Positions 17,428 through 26,160 of a stretch of DNA of 64,000 bases are shown here, piece after piece. Made by a program: the position numbers and the translations under genes. The stretch is from Marisimplicoccus sp038110465 (GTDB taxonomy: Bacteria; Bacteroidota; Bacteroidia; Flavobacteriales; Flavobacteriaceae), in the NCBI GenBank assembly GCA_038110465.1, contig JAYNJU010000001.1, forward strand, positions 124,001 through 188,000. Direction: 5' to 3'. Every line of letters starts with the position of its first letter. The stretch's first letter is position 1. The notes beneath the pieces were generated by a model. That model did no database searches and was not told the origin of the DNA. It was given only the letters and a program-made list of their open reading frames with translations.

Positions 17428-17862
17428 ATGAGACACGGTAAAAAAATAATTAAACTTGGTAGAAAGTCAGCTCATAGAAAAGCTATGCTTGCTAATATGG
17501 CTGTTTCTTTGATTGAACATAAAAGAATAACCACTACTTCTACTAAGGCTAAGGCTTTAAAAATTTTTATCGAGCCATTGATTACTAAATCAAAGGAAGA
17601 TAATACTCAAAATAGAAGATTATGTTTTAGTAGGCTAAGAAATAAAAATGGTGTTACAGTTTTATTTGATGAAATTGGAAAAAAAGTTGCTAAAAGACCT
17701 GGAGGTTATACAAGAATTATCAAACTCGGAAATAGAATGGGTGATAATGCATCTATGTCTATGATAGAGCTTGTTGATTTTAATAATTTATACAACAATG
17801 CTAAAAATGAATTAGTTGAAAAAAATAAACCAGATGAAACGGTAGCTTCCTCTAAAGAATAA
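17428..17862 (+). CDS. rplQ: 50S ribosomal protein L17
   Basis: L17 lies near the tunnel exit of the 50S subunit. MRHGKKIIKLGRKSAHRKAML, HKRITTTSTKAKALK and RPGGYTRIIKLGNRMGDNASMS are the family signatures. The 144 residues include a roughly 20-residue charged C-terminal extension relative to E. coli (127), usual in Bacteroidota. It closes the ribosomal cluster and is followed by a strong hairpin terminator. Confidence 0.98.
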   Translation: MRHGKKIIKLGRKSAHRKAMLANMAVSLIEHKRITTTSTKAKALKIFIEPLITKSKEDNTQNRRLCFSRLRNKNGVTVLFDEIGKKVAKRPGGYTRIIKLGNRMGDNASMSMIELVDFNNLYNNAKNELVEKNKPDETVASSKE

Positions 17863-17885
17863 TTTATTTTAAAAAGTAATTAACA

Positions 17886-17919
17886 AAAGGATATATGTGT
17901 TTACATATATCCTTTTTTT
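17886..17919 (+). terminator. Rho-independent terminator of the ribosomal cluster
   Basis: A perfect 13-bp stem (17886-17898 paired with 17903-17915) with a 4-base loop GTTT is followed by a T run to 17919. It lies 23 bases after rplQ and only 3 bases before the carA promoter element, so it separates the two units. Confidence 0.92.
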
Positions 17920-17922
17920 ATG

Positions 17923-17930
17923 TAATTTTG
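17923..17930 (+). promoter_or_regulatory. -7 promoter element of carA, probably near-leaderless
   Basis: TAATTTTG matches TAnnTTTG and ends 10 bases before the carA ATG. Transcription would start only about 3-6 bases before the start codon. The -33 region falls inside the right arm of the preceding terminator. Confidence 0.55.
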
Positions 17931-17940
17931 GTTTCCGAAA

Positions 17941-19035
17941 ATGTCTCACATCAATAGGAAAAAAGGTATCGTACTATTAGCTGATGGTACGATATTTTAT
18001 GGACGCTCTGTAGGAATTGAAGGTACTGCTTTTGGTGAGATTTGTTTCAATACAGGAGTAACAGGTTACCAAGAAATATTTACTGATCCCTCTTATTTTG
18101 GACAGATAATGGTAACAACTACCTCTCATATTGGTAATTATGGTATAAAATTATCTGAGTCTCAATCAAAAAAAATTTATATAAGCGGTTTAATATGTAA
18201 GAATTTTAGTTCTATAAATTCCAGAGTAAATTCAAAACCTATAAAGAGCTGGTTTGAATCAAATAATCTTATTACCTTATGTGATGTTGACACTAGAGCA
18301 CTTGTTAGGTATATACGTGATAACGGAGCTATGAATGCTGCTATTTCAACTGAAATAGATAAAATAGATAATTTAAAAAAAGACCTATTAAAATTCCCAA
18401 TCATGGATGGCTTAGAATTAGCTTCAAAAGTCTCAACAAACCAATCATATGAGCTAGGAGATGTAAAATCAAAAATTAAATTAGCAGTTATAGATCTTGG
18501 TGTAAAAAAAAATATACTTGATAATTTTGTAGATAGAGGAATGCACGTGAAAGTATTCCCTTTGAATACTGATTTTGAAAAAATGTTAGAATTTAAACCT
18601 AATGGATTCTTTCTTTCAAATGGTCCTGGAGATCCTAAGCCTTTAAAAAAAGTAATAGAGACTACAAAAAAAATTCTTGAGAACAATTATCCATTATTTG
18701 GTATTTGTCTTGGTCATCAAGTTATTGCATTGGCTAATGGAATTGAAACTTATAAAATGTTTAATGGTCATCGAGGTATTAACCATCCTGTTTTAAATTT
18801 GAATACAGGAAAAGGTGAGATAACTTCTCAAAACCATGGTTTTGCAGTTGATTATAAAACTGCTAAAAAAAATCCAAATATTAATATTTCACACAGACAT
18901 CTAAATGATGAAACTGTTGCAGGTTTGGAAATTAAAAATAAAAATTGTTTTTCAGTTCAGTATCATCCAGAAGCTGGGCCAGGACCTAACGATGGAAATT
19001 ACTTATTTGACCAATTCTTATCTAAACTTAACTAA
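17941..19035 (+). CDS. carA: Carbamoyl-phosphate synthase small (glutaminase) subunit
   Basis: CarA hydrolyses glutamine and passes ammonia to CarB for carbamoyl phosphate, the entry to pyrimidines and arginine. The N-terminal half has FGEICFNTGVTGYQEIFTDPSY. The class I glutaminase triad is visible: Cys256 in GICLGHQ, His342 and Glu344 in QYHPEAGPGP. Length is 364 residues (382 in E. coli). Its partner carB is not adjacent but about 25 kb downstream at 44128. eno follows after one base, so the two are probably one unit. Confidence 0.97.
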   Translation: MSHINRKKGIVLLADGTIFYGRSVGIEGTAFGEICFNTGVTGYQEIFTDPSYFGQIMVTTTSHIGNYGIKLSESQSKKIYISGLICKNFSSINSRVNSKPIKSWFESNNLITLCDVDTRALVRYIRDNGAMNAAISTEIDKIDNLKKDLLKFPIMDGLELASKVSTNQSYELGDVKSKIKLAVIDLGVKKNILDNFVDRGMHVKVFPLNTDFEKMLEFKPNGFFLSNGPGDPKPLKKVIETTKKILENNYPLFGICLGHQVIALANGIETYKMFNGHRGINHPVLNLNTGKGEITSQNHGFAVDYKTAKKNPNINISHRHLNDETVAGLEIKNKNCFSVQYHPEAGPGPNDGNYLFDQFLSKLN

Positions 19036-19036
19036 A

Positions 19037-20329
19037 ATGACAAAAATTAAAAAAATTATTGCAAGACAAATTTTTGATTCAAGAGGAAATCCAACTGTAG
19101 AGGCTGATGTAACTACTGAGAATAATGTTACTGGAAGAGCTTCAGTACCTTCCGGTGCTTCTACTGGCGAGCACGAGGCTATTGAATTGAGGGATAATTC
19201 TAATGCTTATATGGGTAAATCTGTATTTAATGCAGTTAAAAATATAAACGAACTTATTCAGAATGAATTAAAAAATATTTCTGTATTTGATCAAGAATTA
19301 ATAGATAAAAAAATGATTGATCTTGACGGTACTGACAATAAATCTAATCTTGGAGCAAATGCAATTCTAGCTGTTTCTCTAGCGTGTGCAAAAGCTGCAG
19401 CAGAAGAAAAAAAATTGTCCTTATTTAAGTATCTAGGTGATGAAAATTCTAATATTCTTCCTGTTCCTCTTATGAATATTATTAATGGTGGAAGTCATTC
19501 AGACTCACCTATTTCATTTCAAGAATTCATGATAGTTCCAATTGGAGCTTCAAGTTTTTCTGAAGCTCTTAAAATAGGAAATGAAGTTTTTCATAATTTA
19601 AAATCAATCCTTAAATCCCGAGGACTATCTACAGCAGTTGGAGATGAAGGAGGATTTGCTCCAAACTTGAATGGTACAGAAGATGCAATTTCAACTATTA
19701 TTGAAGCAGTGAATAAGGCTGGTTATGAAATGGTTAAGGATGTTATGATTGCTCTTGATTGCGCTTCTTCAGAATTTTATAAAAATGGTTTGTATGATTA
19801 TTCAATTTTTGAATCAAATAATAATTCAAAACTTGATTCTAAGGAGCAGGTTGATTTTTTAGTAGAATTATGTAAAAAATATCCTATAATATCAATAGAA
19901 GATGGTATGGATGAGAATGATTGGGAAGGATGGAAACTATTAACAGAAAAACTTGGTGAAAAAGTTCAATTAGTTGGAGATGATCTATTTGTAACAGAAA
20001 TAAATAGGCTATCTAAAGGAATTAATGAAAAAATTGGAAATTCAATATTAATAAAATTCAATCAAGTAGGCTCTTTGTCTGAAACTATCAACGCAATTAA
20101 GTTAGCTTCTAAAAATAATTTTACATCTGTTATTTCTCATAGATCTGGAGAGACTGAGGATTCGACAATTGCAGATCTTGCAGTTGCATTTAATACAGGG
20201 CAAATCAAAACTGGATCAATGTCAAGAAGTGATAGAATGTCAAAATATAATCAACTTCTTAGAATTGAGGAAGAACTTGGAGATAATGCTGCTTTCTTAG
20301 GAAAAAAAGCATTTAGAATAAATATCTAG
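19037..20329 (+). CDS. eno: Enolase
   Basis: Enolase converts 2-phosphoglycerate to phosphoenolpyruvate. I take the ATG at 19037, one base after carA, because it gives the normal 430-residue protein beginning MTKIKKIIARQIFDSRGNPTVE; the frame is open further upstream, but only inside carA. Signatures include SGASTGEHEAIELRD, VGDEGGFAPN and SHRSGETEDSTIADLAVAF with the catalytic lysine in ILIKFNQVGS. The NIINGGSHSDSPISFQEF segment replaces the usual GGEHADN, a variant seen in this group. Confidence 0.97.
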   Translation: MTKIKKIIARQIFDSRGNPTVEADVTTENNVTGRASVPSGASTGEHEAIELRDNSNAYMGKSVFNAVKNINELIQNELKNISVFDQELIDKKMIDLDGTDNKSNLGANAILAVSLACAKAAAEEKKLSLFKYLGDENSNILPVPLMNIINGGSHSDSPISFQEFMIVPIGASSFSEALKIGNEVFHNLKSILKSRGLSTAVGDEGGFAPNLNGTEDAISTIIEAVNKAGYEMVKDVMIALDCASSEFYKNGLYDYSIFESNNNSKLDSKEQVDFLVELCKKYPIISIEDGMDENDWEGWKLLTEKLGEKVQLVGDDLFVTEINRLSKGINEKIGNSILIKFNQVGSLSETINAIKLASKNNFTSVISHRSGETEDSTIADLAVAFNTGQIKTGSMSRSDRMSKYNQLLRIEEELGDNAAFLGKKAFRINI

Positions 20330-20362
20330 TTACTTAAATTTTTTTCTTAACTGTAGGTAATT

Positions 20363-20370
20363 TAAATTTG
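20363..20370 (+). promoter_or_regulatory. -7 promoter element of gltA
   Basis: TAAATTTG, a full match to TAnnTTTG, ends 15 bases before the gltA ATG in the 56-base eno-gltA gap. No TTTG -33 box is obvious. Confidence 0.6.
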
Positions 20371-20385
20371 TAGAAACACCAATCA

Positions 20386-21681
20386 ATGGCTAAATCTGCA
20401 AAAATAGAATTCAACGGAAATTCATATTCATTTAATGTAATAACTGGTTCTGAAAATGAACAGGCTATTGATATAAATGACCTAAGATCTAAGACAGGAT
20501 TAATTACATATGACCCAGGATATAAAAATACGGGTCATTGTATTAGTGAAATTACTTACCTTGATGGAGAAAATGGTATTTTAAGATATAGAGGATATTC
20601 AGTTGATGAGCTTTGTCAAAAGAAATCTTTTCTAGAAGTCGCATATCTTTTAATATATGGCGAACTACCTGATAAGTTACAACTAAATAAATTCCAAGAT
20701 GATATAAGAAATGAAGCTCTAGTTGATGAAGATTTAAAACAAATTTTTAAAAGCTTCCCTAAGTCTGCTCATCCTATGGGAGTTTTATCATCACTAACAT
20801 CTGCTTTGATTGCATTTAATCCTCAAAACGAAACTAAAATCTCTTTAAAAGATAAAAAAGGTGTAACTGAGTCTGATAAAATGTATTTATCAACTGTTAG
20901 ACTTTTAGCAAAGTTCCCTATTATGTCATCATGGACTTTAAGAAAGATTAAAGGACTCCCATTAAATTATAGTAATAATAGTCTTGATTATACTGAAAAT
21001 ATTGCTTACATGATGTTTGCAAAACCTCATCAAGATTATATCCAAAATGAAATCATAGTAAATGCTTTAAATACACTTTTAATACTTCATGCAGATCATG
21101 AACAAAATTGTTCAACTTCTACTGTTAGAATTGTTGGGTCATCTTATGCTGGACTCTATGCTTCGATTTCGGCTGGTATTTCTGCTTTATGGGGTAGACT
21201 TCATGGTGGTGCAAACCAGGCTGTGATTGAAATGTTGGAGTTAATTAAAAATGATGGTGGAGATATTGATAAATATATTAATAAAGCAAAGGATAAATCA
21301 GATCCATTTAGATTGATGGGATTTGGCCATAGAGTATATAAAAACTTTGACCCAAGAGCAAAAATTATTAAAGAAGCTGCTGATCAAGTTTTAAACGATC
21401 TTGGGATTGAAGATCCTGTATTAGATATAGCAAAATCAATAGAAGAGAAAGCATTAAATGATCAATACTTCATTGAAAAAAAATTATATCCAAATGTTGA
21501 CTTTTACTCTGGAATAATTTACAGAGCATTAGGTATTCCTACTGAAATGTTTACTGTAATGTTTGCTTTAGGTAGAATACCTGGTTGGATTGCACAATGG
21601 AAAGAAATGAGAGATTCAAAGAATCCAATTGGAAGACCGAGGCAAATTTATAATGGCCCGACACACAGAACTATATCTTAA
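20386..21681 (+). CDS. gltA: Citrate synthase
   Basis: This enzyme condenses acetyl-CoA and oxaloacetate, the entry step of the TCA cycle. Active-site regions are LHADHEQNCSTSTVR, MGFGHRVYKNFDPRA and VDFYSGIIYRALGIP, supplying the two catalytic histidines and the aspartate. With 431 residues and a roughly 50-residue N-terminal beta-rich domain before GLITYDPGY it is of the long (type II, hexameric) kind that is NADH-sensitive in E. coli. argS begins 5 bases after its stop. Confidence 0.97.
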   Translation: MAKSAKIEFNGNSYSFNVITGSENEQAIDINDLRSKTGLITYDPGYKNTGHCISEITYLDGENGILRYRGYSVDELCQKKSFLEVAYLLIYGELPDKLQLNKFQDDIRNEALVDEDLKQIFKSFPKSAHPMGVLSSLTSALIAFNPQNETKISLKDKKGVTESDKMYLSTVRLLAKFPIMSSWTLRKIKGLPLNYSNNSLDYTENIAYMMFAKPHQDYIQNEIIVNALNTLLILHADHEQNCSTSTVRIVGSSYAGLYASISAGISALWGRLHGGANQAVIEMLELIKNDGGDIDKYINKAKDKSDPFRLMGFGHRVYKNFDPRAKIIKEAADQVLNDLGIEDPVLDIAKSIEEKALNDQYFIEKKLYPNVDFYSGIIYRALGIPTEMFTVMFALGRIPGWIAQWKEMRDSKNPIGRPRQIYNGPTHRTIS

Positions 21682-21686
21682 TTCAA

Positions 21687-23459
21687 ATGGATATAAAATC
21701 AGAGATTTCTGGATTGGTCTCAAGTTTTATAAAAAAAAATTATAATATAGAGACTGATTTAATTGATGTTCAATTAACCCGAAAAGAATTTCAAGGAGAT
21801 TTAACAGTCGTTCTCTTCCCCTTTTATAAGAAAATTGAAAAAAATAAAATTAAAAGTTTAGGAGAATCTGTAGGTGACTTCCTTATCAAGAGTTCAAATA
21901 ACATTAGTAATTATAATATAGTTGGTGGATTTTTGAATATTCAAATTTCTGACAGTTATTATTTAAATTTTCTCAAATCTATTATAAATGATAGAAATTA
22001 TGGGAAATCAAAAAATTCTAAAGATAAATTTATTGTTGAGTTTTCATCTCCTAATACTAATAAACCTCTTCATCTGGGTCATATTAGAAATAATTTACTT
22101 GGTCATTCAATTTCTAAAATTTTAGAAGCTAATGGAAAAGAAGTTAAGAATGTTCAAATTATTAATGATAGAGGGATTCATATTTGTAAGTCTATGGTTG
22201 CGTGGACGAAATTTTCTAATGGGAAAACACCAGAATCTGAAAATGTTAAAGGAGATAAGTTTGTTGGTGATTATTATATATTATTTGATAAGGTTCATAA
22301 TCAACAAATAGATGATCTTGTTAAATCAGGTTTGGATCGAGATGAGGCATCAGAAAACACAGAAATTATGATTTCTGCAAAAGAGGAACTATCTAAATGG
22401 GAAAAAAATGATAAGTCAACAAGAGAGTTATGGAAAAAAATGAATAGTTGGGTTTATGAAGGATTCGAAAAAACATACGACTTATTAGGAGTTTCATTTG
22501 ATAAAAATTATTATGAAAGTGATACGTATATACTAGGAAAAGAAATCATAAAACATGGTTTAAAATCAAAAGTGTTTTATAAAAATAAAGATACTTCAGT
22601 ATGGATTGATCTTAAAGATGAAGGATTAGATAAAAAATTACTTCTTAGATCAGATGGGACCTCAGTATATATGACTCAAGATTTAGGAACTGCAGTCCAA
22701 AGAATATCAGATTATAAAAATGTTAATGGTATGATTTATACTGTAGGTAATGAGCAAGACTATCATTTTAAAGTTTTATTTAAAATTTTAAAAAGACTCG
22801 GATATAAGTGGGCAGATAATTTATATCATTTAAGTTATGGTATGGTTGACTTACCAAGTGGAAAAATGAAGAGTAGAGAAGGCACTGTTGTTGATGCTGA
22901 TGATTTAATATTTAGTTTAATAGATAGAGTAAAAGAAACAAGTGAGAACTTGGATAAATTTAAAATGAATAATAGTTCTCTAGATTATGAAGAATATAGA
23001 AAAATTGCTCTTGGTGCACTCAAATATTATATATTAAAAGTAGACCCTAAAAAAAATATTTTATTCAATCCAGAAGAGTCAATAGATCTAAATGGAAATA
23101 CAGGTCCATTCATCCAATATACTTACGTTAGAATTCAATCTATTCTTAAAAAAGTAAATAAAGAGAATGAATTGAATATTGAGTATAATTTAAATGAAAA
23201 AGAAAGAGAGGTTCTGAAAGTTATTTATGAATTTCCCACTGTAGTTAAAAACTCTTACAAAGAATTATCACCTGCAATCATCGCAAATTATCTATATGAA
23301 CTGGTAAAAGGTTTTAATTCACTTTATCAAAACTTAAATATTTTAAATTCAGAATCTAAAGATTCTACATCAGTAAGAATTTTAATTTCTAAAAAGACCT
23401 CAGATATAATTGAGTCTTGTTGTGAATTATTAGGAATAGAATTGCCAAATAAAATGTAA
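21687..23459 (+). CDS. argS: Arginyl-tRNA synthetase
   Basis: ArgRS charges tRNA-Arg. It is a class I synthetase: the HIGH motif is HLGHIRNN (near residue 128) and the KMSK region is SGKMKSREGTVVDADDL. The N-terminal Add-1 domain (residues 1-110) and a C-terminal DALR anticodon-binding domain (from about 460) complete the 590 residues, a normal length. It is probably transcribed with gltA and ends before a hairpin shared with the convergent rhodopsin gene. Confidence 0.97.
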   Translation: MDIKSEISGLVSSFIKKNYNIETDLIDVQLTRKEFQGDLTVVLFPFYKKIEKNKIKSLGESVGDFLIKSSNNISNYNIVGGFLNIQISDSYYLNFLKSIINDRNYGKSKNSKDKFIVEFSSPNTNKPLHLGHIRNNLLGHSISKILEANGKEVKNVQIINDRGIHICKSMVAWTKFSNGKTPESENVKGDKFVGDYYILFDKVHNQQIDDLVKSGLDRDEASENTEIMISAKEELSKWEKNDKSTRELWKKMNSWVYEGFEKTYDLLGVSFDKNYYESDTYILGKEIIKHGLKSKVFYKNKDTSVWIDLKDEGLDKKLLLRSDGTSVYMTQDLGTAVQRISDYKNVNGMIYTVGNEQDYHFKVLFKILKRLGYKWADNLYHLSYGMVDLPSGKMKSREGTVVDADDLIFSLIDRVKETSENLDKFKMNNSSLDYEEYRKIALGALKYYILKVDPKKNILFNPEESIDLNGNTGPFIQYTYVRIQSILKKVNKENELNIEYNLNEKEREVLKVIYEFPTVVKNSYKELSPAIIANYLYELVKGFNSLYQNLNILNSESKDSTSVRILISKKTSDIIESCCELLGIELPNKM

Positions 23460-23463
23460 AAAA

Positions 23464-23490
23464 AAAGTCGCCCTAAGGCGACTTTATTTT
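23464..23490 (-). terminator. Hairpin terminator between argS and the rhodopsin gene
   Basis: A 9-bp stem (23464-23472 with 23477-23485) with loop CTAA has the GC-rich core GTCGCC/GGCGAC, unusual in this AT-rich sequence. Read on the reverse strand it is followed by eight or more T, fitting termination of the rhodopsin transcript. On the forward strand the tail is TTTATTTT, so it may also stop argS. Confidence 0.88.
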
Positions 23491-23503
23491 ATCTAATTGT
23501 AAA

Positions 23504-24220
23504 TTATTTAGACACTGCAAGGTTGTAAACAACAAGACCAAAACCGATTTTGTTGATAGCATCACCAACGTTGTAGATAGTATCCATCTGACCTGCTAGG
23601 CCACTAAAGATTCCACTATACCAACCGTCAGTTCCAGCCATATATCCAATAGGATAAATAGCCCAACCTATAAGTACGAATTTACATAGCATTTTGTGAG
23701 CACTTTCCGTGTTACCTCCTGCTGATTTCGCAAGCTTAGCTGCTCCACCAAACATTACTTCAGCAACTATAGCAAAGTATGCAAGACCTGAAACTAATCC
23801 CCATAATTGAGCATCTAGTGGTCCAATACCAGCTTCACCAAAGTATCCAGTAACAAGCATTACAACTGAAAGTAAAATTAACTTCCACAACAGGCTTTTA
23901 GTAGCACCTGATGGCTTTAAAATTAAATAAAACTCTACACACATTAGTGGAACAGTTAAAATCCAATCTACATACCTGTAGGCAGTAGTTATATCACCCT
24001 CCATAGCAGCATTTCTCATATAGTAATAATGAAGAGCTGCAATGGCAGTTATAAGTGCTGATACTAGCATTGAAGTCTTCCACTTATCAGCTACTAAATT
24101 CATAGCGTTAAAGAAGAAAAGAGTTGCTGCAAACATAGCTGCAAATCCAATCCAAAAAGTGAAATCAGTCAAACTTAGGTCAGTACTTAAGAAAGGTAAA
24201 ATACTTAATAAATTTTCCAT
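23504..24220 (-). CDS. Proteorhodopsin, green-absorbing proton pump
   Basis: This is a seven-helix retinal protein of the inner membrane that pumps protons out in light. In RYVDWILTVPLMCVEFYLIL the pump triad is Asp85 (proton acceptor), Thr89 and Glu96 (donor), equivalent to D97, T101 and E108 of the SAR86 protein. Met93 holds the spectral-tuning position 105, where Met or Leu gives green and Gln blue absorption. His64 matches the conserved His75. Asp220 and Lys224 in GDAINKIGFG are the counter-ion and the retinal Schiff-base lysine. The DTE triad excludes a sodium-pumping (NDQ) or chloride-pumping (NTQ) type. Length is 238 residues. blh is divergent, 149 bases away. Confidence 0.97.
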   Translation of the reverse strand: MENLLSILPFLSTDLSLTDFTFWIGFAAMFAATLFFFNAMNLVADKWKTSMLVSALITAIAALHYYYMRNAAMEGDITTAYRYVDWILTVPLMCVEFYLILKPSGATKSLLWKLILLSVVMLVTGYFGEAGIGPLDAQLWGLVSGLAYFAIVAEVMFGGAAKLAKSAGGNTESAHKMLCKFVLIGWAIYPIGYMAGTDGWYSGIFSGLAGQMDTIYNVGDAINKIGFGLVVYNLAVSK

Positions 24221-24269
24221 AATTAAATTAATTATTGTTTATAGGCAAGTAAATTAATTAAAATAATGT

Positions 24270-24302
24270 TATTAAAAAAATATATAATACTATTAAAAAA
24301 AA
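24270..24302. repeat. Direct A-tract repeat in the rhodopsin-blh intergenic region
   Basis: TATTAAAAAAA occurs at 24270-24280 and again, extended by one A, at 24291-24301, so the two copies are 21 bp apart, about two helical turns. In-phase A-tracts bend DNA and may serve both divergent promoters. No exact TAnnTTTG element was found for either gene in this 149-base gap. The repeat could be chance in such AT-rich DNA. Confidence 0.35.
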
Positions 24303-24369
24303 TAATTTATCAAAATAAACATGCTATTTATTGTGGATATTTCAATAAATTATATAAAAAATTATTGAT

Positions 24370-25248
24370 TTGAGAATTTTAGTATTGATTGTTTCTGCTC
24401 TAATAAGTCTTTTAATATCAAATACTTACCAAGATTTATTAGGTTTTCTTTTAATATTAACTATTGGTTTGATACATGGTGCTAATGATCTGTTAATAAT
24501 TAAGAATAACTCAAATTCAAGTAAGATAAATTATAAAAAATTTAACTTTTTTAAAACTTTTTTTACTTATTTGAGTGTGGTTTTTGCTGGTTTATTATTT
24601 TTTAATTTTTATCCATCAATAGCCTTATTATCCTTTATTCTAGTATCTATTTATCATTTTGGGGAACAACACTTTGAGGTGAACTTCAAATTGCAAGTAA
24701 AAAATAATATTTCTAAAATTTTTTTAATAATCCTTCATGGATTTATAGTCTTTAATATAATTTTTAGAAATAATATTCTATCGGTAACTGATGTTTTTCT
24801 AGCCTTTAAACTACCTTTTCTTGATTTAAATTCTATTTCTATTATACTTATTATATCCATAATAATATATTTTACAGTGATTATAATAAGTTCTGGATTA
24901 AATAAACTATTCTTGGTTGAATTTATATTTATTGGATTATTTTATCTATTATCATCTATATCTACATTGATTTTTAGTTTTTCTATTTACTTTGTTTTTT
25001 TTCACAGTTTACTTTCCATCAAAGATCAAGTAAAATTTATTTATGGATCTAGTAGTTCTTCTAATATGAAAAGATATGTCTTAAAATCTTTGCCATATTT
25101 TATTATTTCTATCATTTCTTTAATTATATTTTACATCTCATTTGATATTGAATCACAAAATCTTTTGCCAATAATCTTTACCTTTTTAGCAGCAATAACT
25201 TTTCCACATGTGTTAGTAATTGAAAAAATGTATAGAAATATGAAATAA
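24370..25248 (+). CDS. blh: Brp/Blh-family beta-carotene 15,15'-dioxygenase
   Basis: Blh cleaves beta-carotene into two retinal molecules, the chromophore of the neighbouring rhodopsin. The protein is an integral membrane enzyme; here 292 residues with about seven or eight hydrophobic segments. Histidines expected to hold the iron occur in LIHGANDLL, YHFGEQHFE, FFHSLLSIKDQ and FPHVLVIEKMY. The start is TTG at 24370; no ATG is available in the first part, and a downstream TTG at 24385 is possible. The carotenoid synthesis genes (crtEBIY) are not in the window. Confidence 0.92.
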   Translation: MRILVLIVSALISLLISNTYQDLLGFLLILTIGLIHGANDLLIIKNNSNSSKINYKKFNFFKTFFTYLSVVFAGLLFFNFYPSIALLSFILVSIYHFGEQHFEVNFKLQVKNNISKIFLIILHGFIVFNIIFRNNILSVTDVFLAFKLPFLDLNSISIILIISIIIYFTVIIISSGLNKLFLVEFIFIGLFYLLSSISTLIFSFSIYFVFFHSLLSIKDQVKFIYGSSSSSNMKRYVLKSLPYFIISIISLIIFYISFDIESQNLLPIIFTFLAAITFPHVLVIEKMYRNMK

Positions 25249-25284
25249 TTTATTTCAATCAATATTATATTTGAAAAAAAGAAG

Positions 25285-26160
25285 ATGGAAATTATTGATG
25301 GTAGAAAAGTCTCTATAGACATCCTTAATGAGATTAGATCTGAGGTTGATTTAAGAATAAAAAATGGAAAAAAAATTCCTCATCTTGCTGCAATTTTAGT
25401 TGGAGATGATGGTCCTAGTCAAACGTATGTGAATAGTAAAATTAAAGCGTGCGAAAAAGTAGGTTTTAAATCATCGCTATTTAAATTTGAAAGTTCTATA
25501 TCAGAGACTAGTCTTATAGATGAAATAAAAAAAATCAATGAAAATAAAGACATTGATGGATTTATTGTTCAGCTCCCTTTACCAGTAAAAATAAACCAAG
25601 AGAATATTCTAAATAAAGTAAATCCAAATAAAGATGTTGATGGTTTCCATCCATTAAACTATGGAAAAATGTCTCTTGGATTAGACACATTTTTACCTGC
25701 TACTCCTGCTGGTATTATTGAGTTAATAAAGAGGTATAATATTGATACTAATGGAAAGAAATGTCTTGTGATTGGTAGAAGTCAAATTGTTGGTCGTCCA
25801 ATTAGTATTTTACTTAGCCAGAATAATAAATTTGCAAACGCAACCGTTACTGTTGCTCACAGTAGATCTAAGAATTTGAATCAATTATGTTTAGACTCTG
25901 ATATAATTATTTCTGCAATTGGAATTCCTGAATTTTTAAATTCAGAAATGGTAAAAAATAATGTAATCATTATAGATGTTGGTATATCTAGAATAAAAGA
26001 TGAAAATAGTATAAAAGGCTATAGGATAGTTGGAGATGTTGATTTTTCTAGTTTTAAAGATAAAAAAGGATTAATAACACCGGTTCCAGGTGGAGTAGGC
26101 CCCATGACAATTGCAATGCTTCTGAAAAATACTCTTAAGGCTTGTAAGATTATGGACTAA
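25285..26160 (+). CDS. folD: Methylenetetrahydrofolate dehydrogenase / methenyltetrahydrofolate cyclohydrolase
   Basis: FolD interconverts 5,10-methylene-, methenyl- and 10-formyl-THF with NADP, supplying formyl groups for purines and fMet. The catalytic Tyr48-x3-Lys52 motif lies in YVNSKIKACEK; DGFIVQLPLP, the nucleotide-binding VIGRSQIVGRPIS and the C-terminal PVPGGVGPMTIAMLL follow. Length is 291 residues. Its stop codon is immediately followed by the stop codon of the convergent gene, with no base between them. Confidence 0.97.
   Translation: MEIIDGRKVSIDILNEIRSEVDLRIKNGKKIPHLAAILVGDDGPSQTYVNSKIKACEKVGFKSSLFKFESSISETSLIDEIKKINENKDIDGFIVQLPLPVKINQENILNKVNPNKDVDGFHPLNYGKMSLGLDTFLPATPAGIIELIKRYNIDTNGKKCLVIGRSQIVGRPISILLSQNNKFANATVTVAHSRSKNLNQLCLDSDIIISAIGIPEFLNSEMVKNNVIIIDVGISRIKDENSIKGYRIVGDVDFSSFKDKKGLITPVPGGVGPMTIAMLLKNTLKACKIMD

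Noticed and set aside
18905..19036. 44-codon upstream extension of enolase
   Set aside because: It lies entirely within carA in another frame; the ATG at 19037 matches the family start exactly.
24221..24369. Repetitive AT-rich gap as a CRISPR or mobile-element end
   Set aside because: Only two short A-tract copies, no unique spacers, no inverted terminal repeats and no associated genes.
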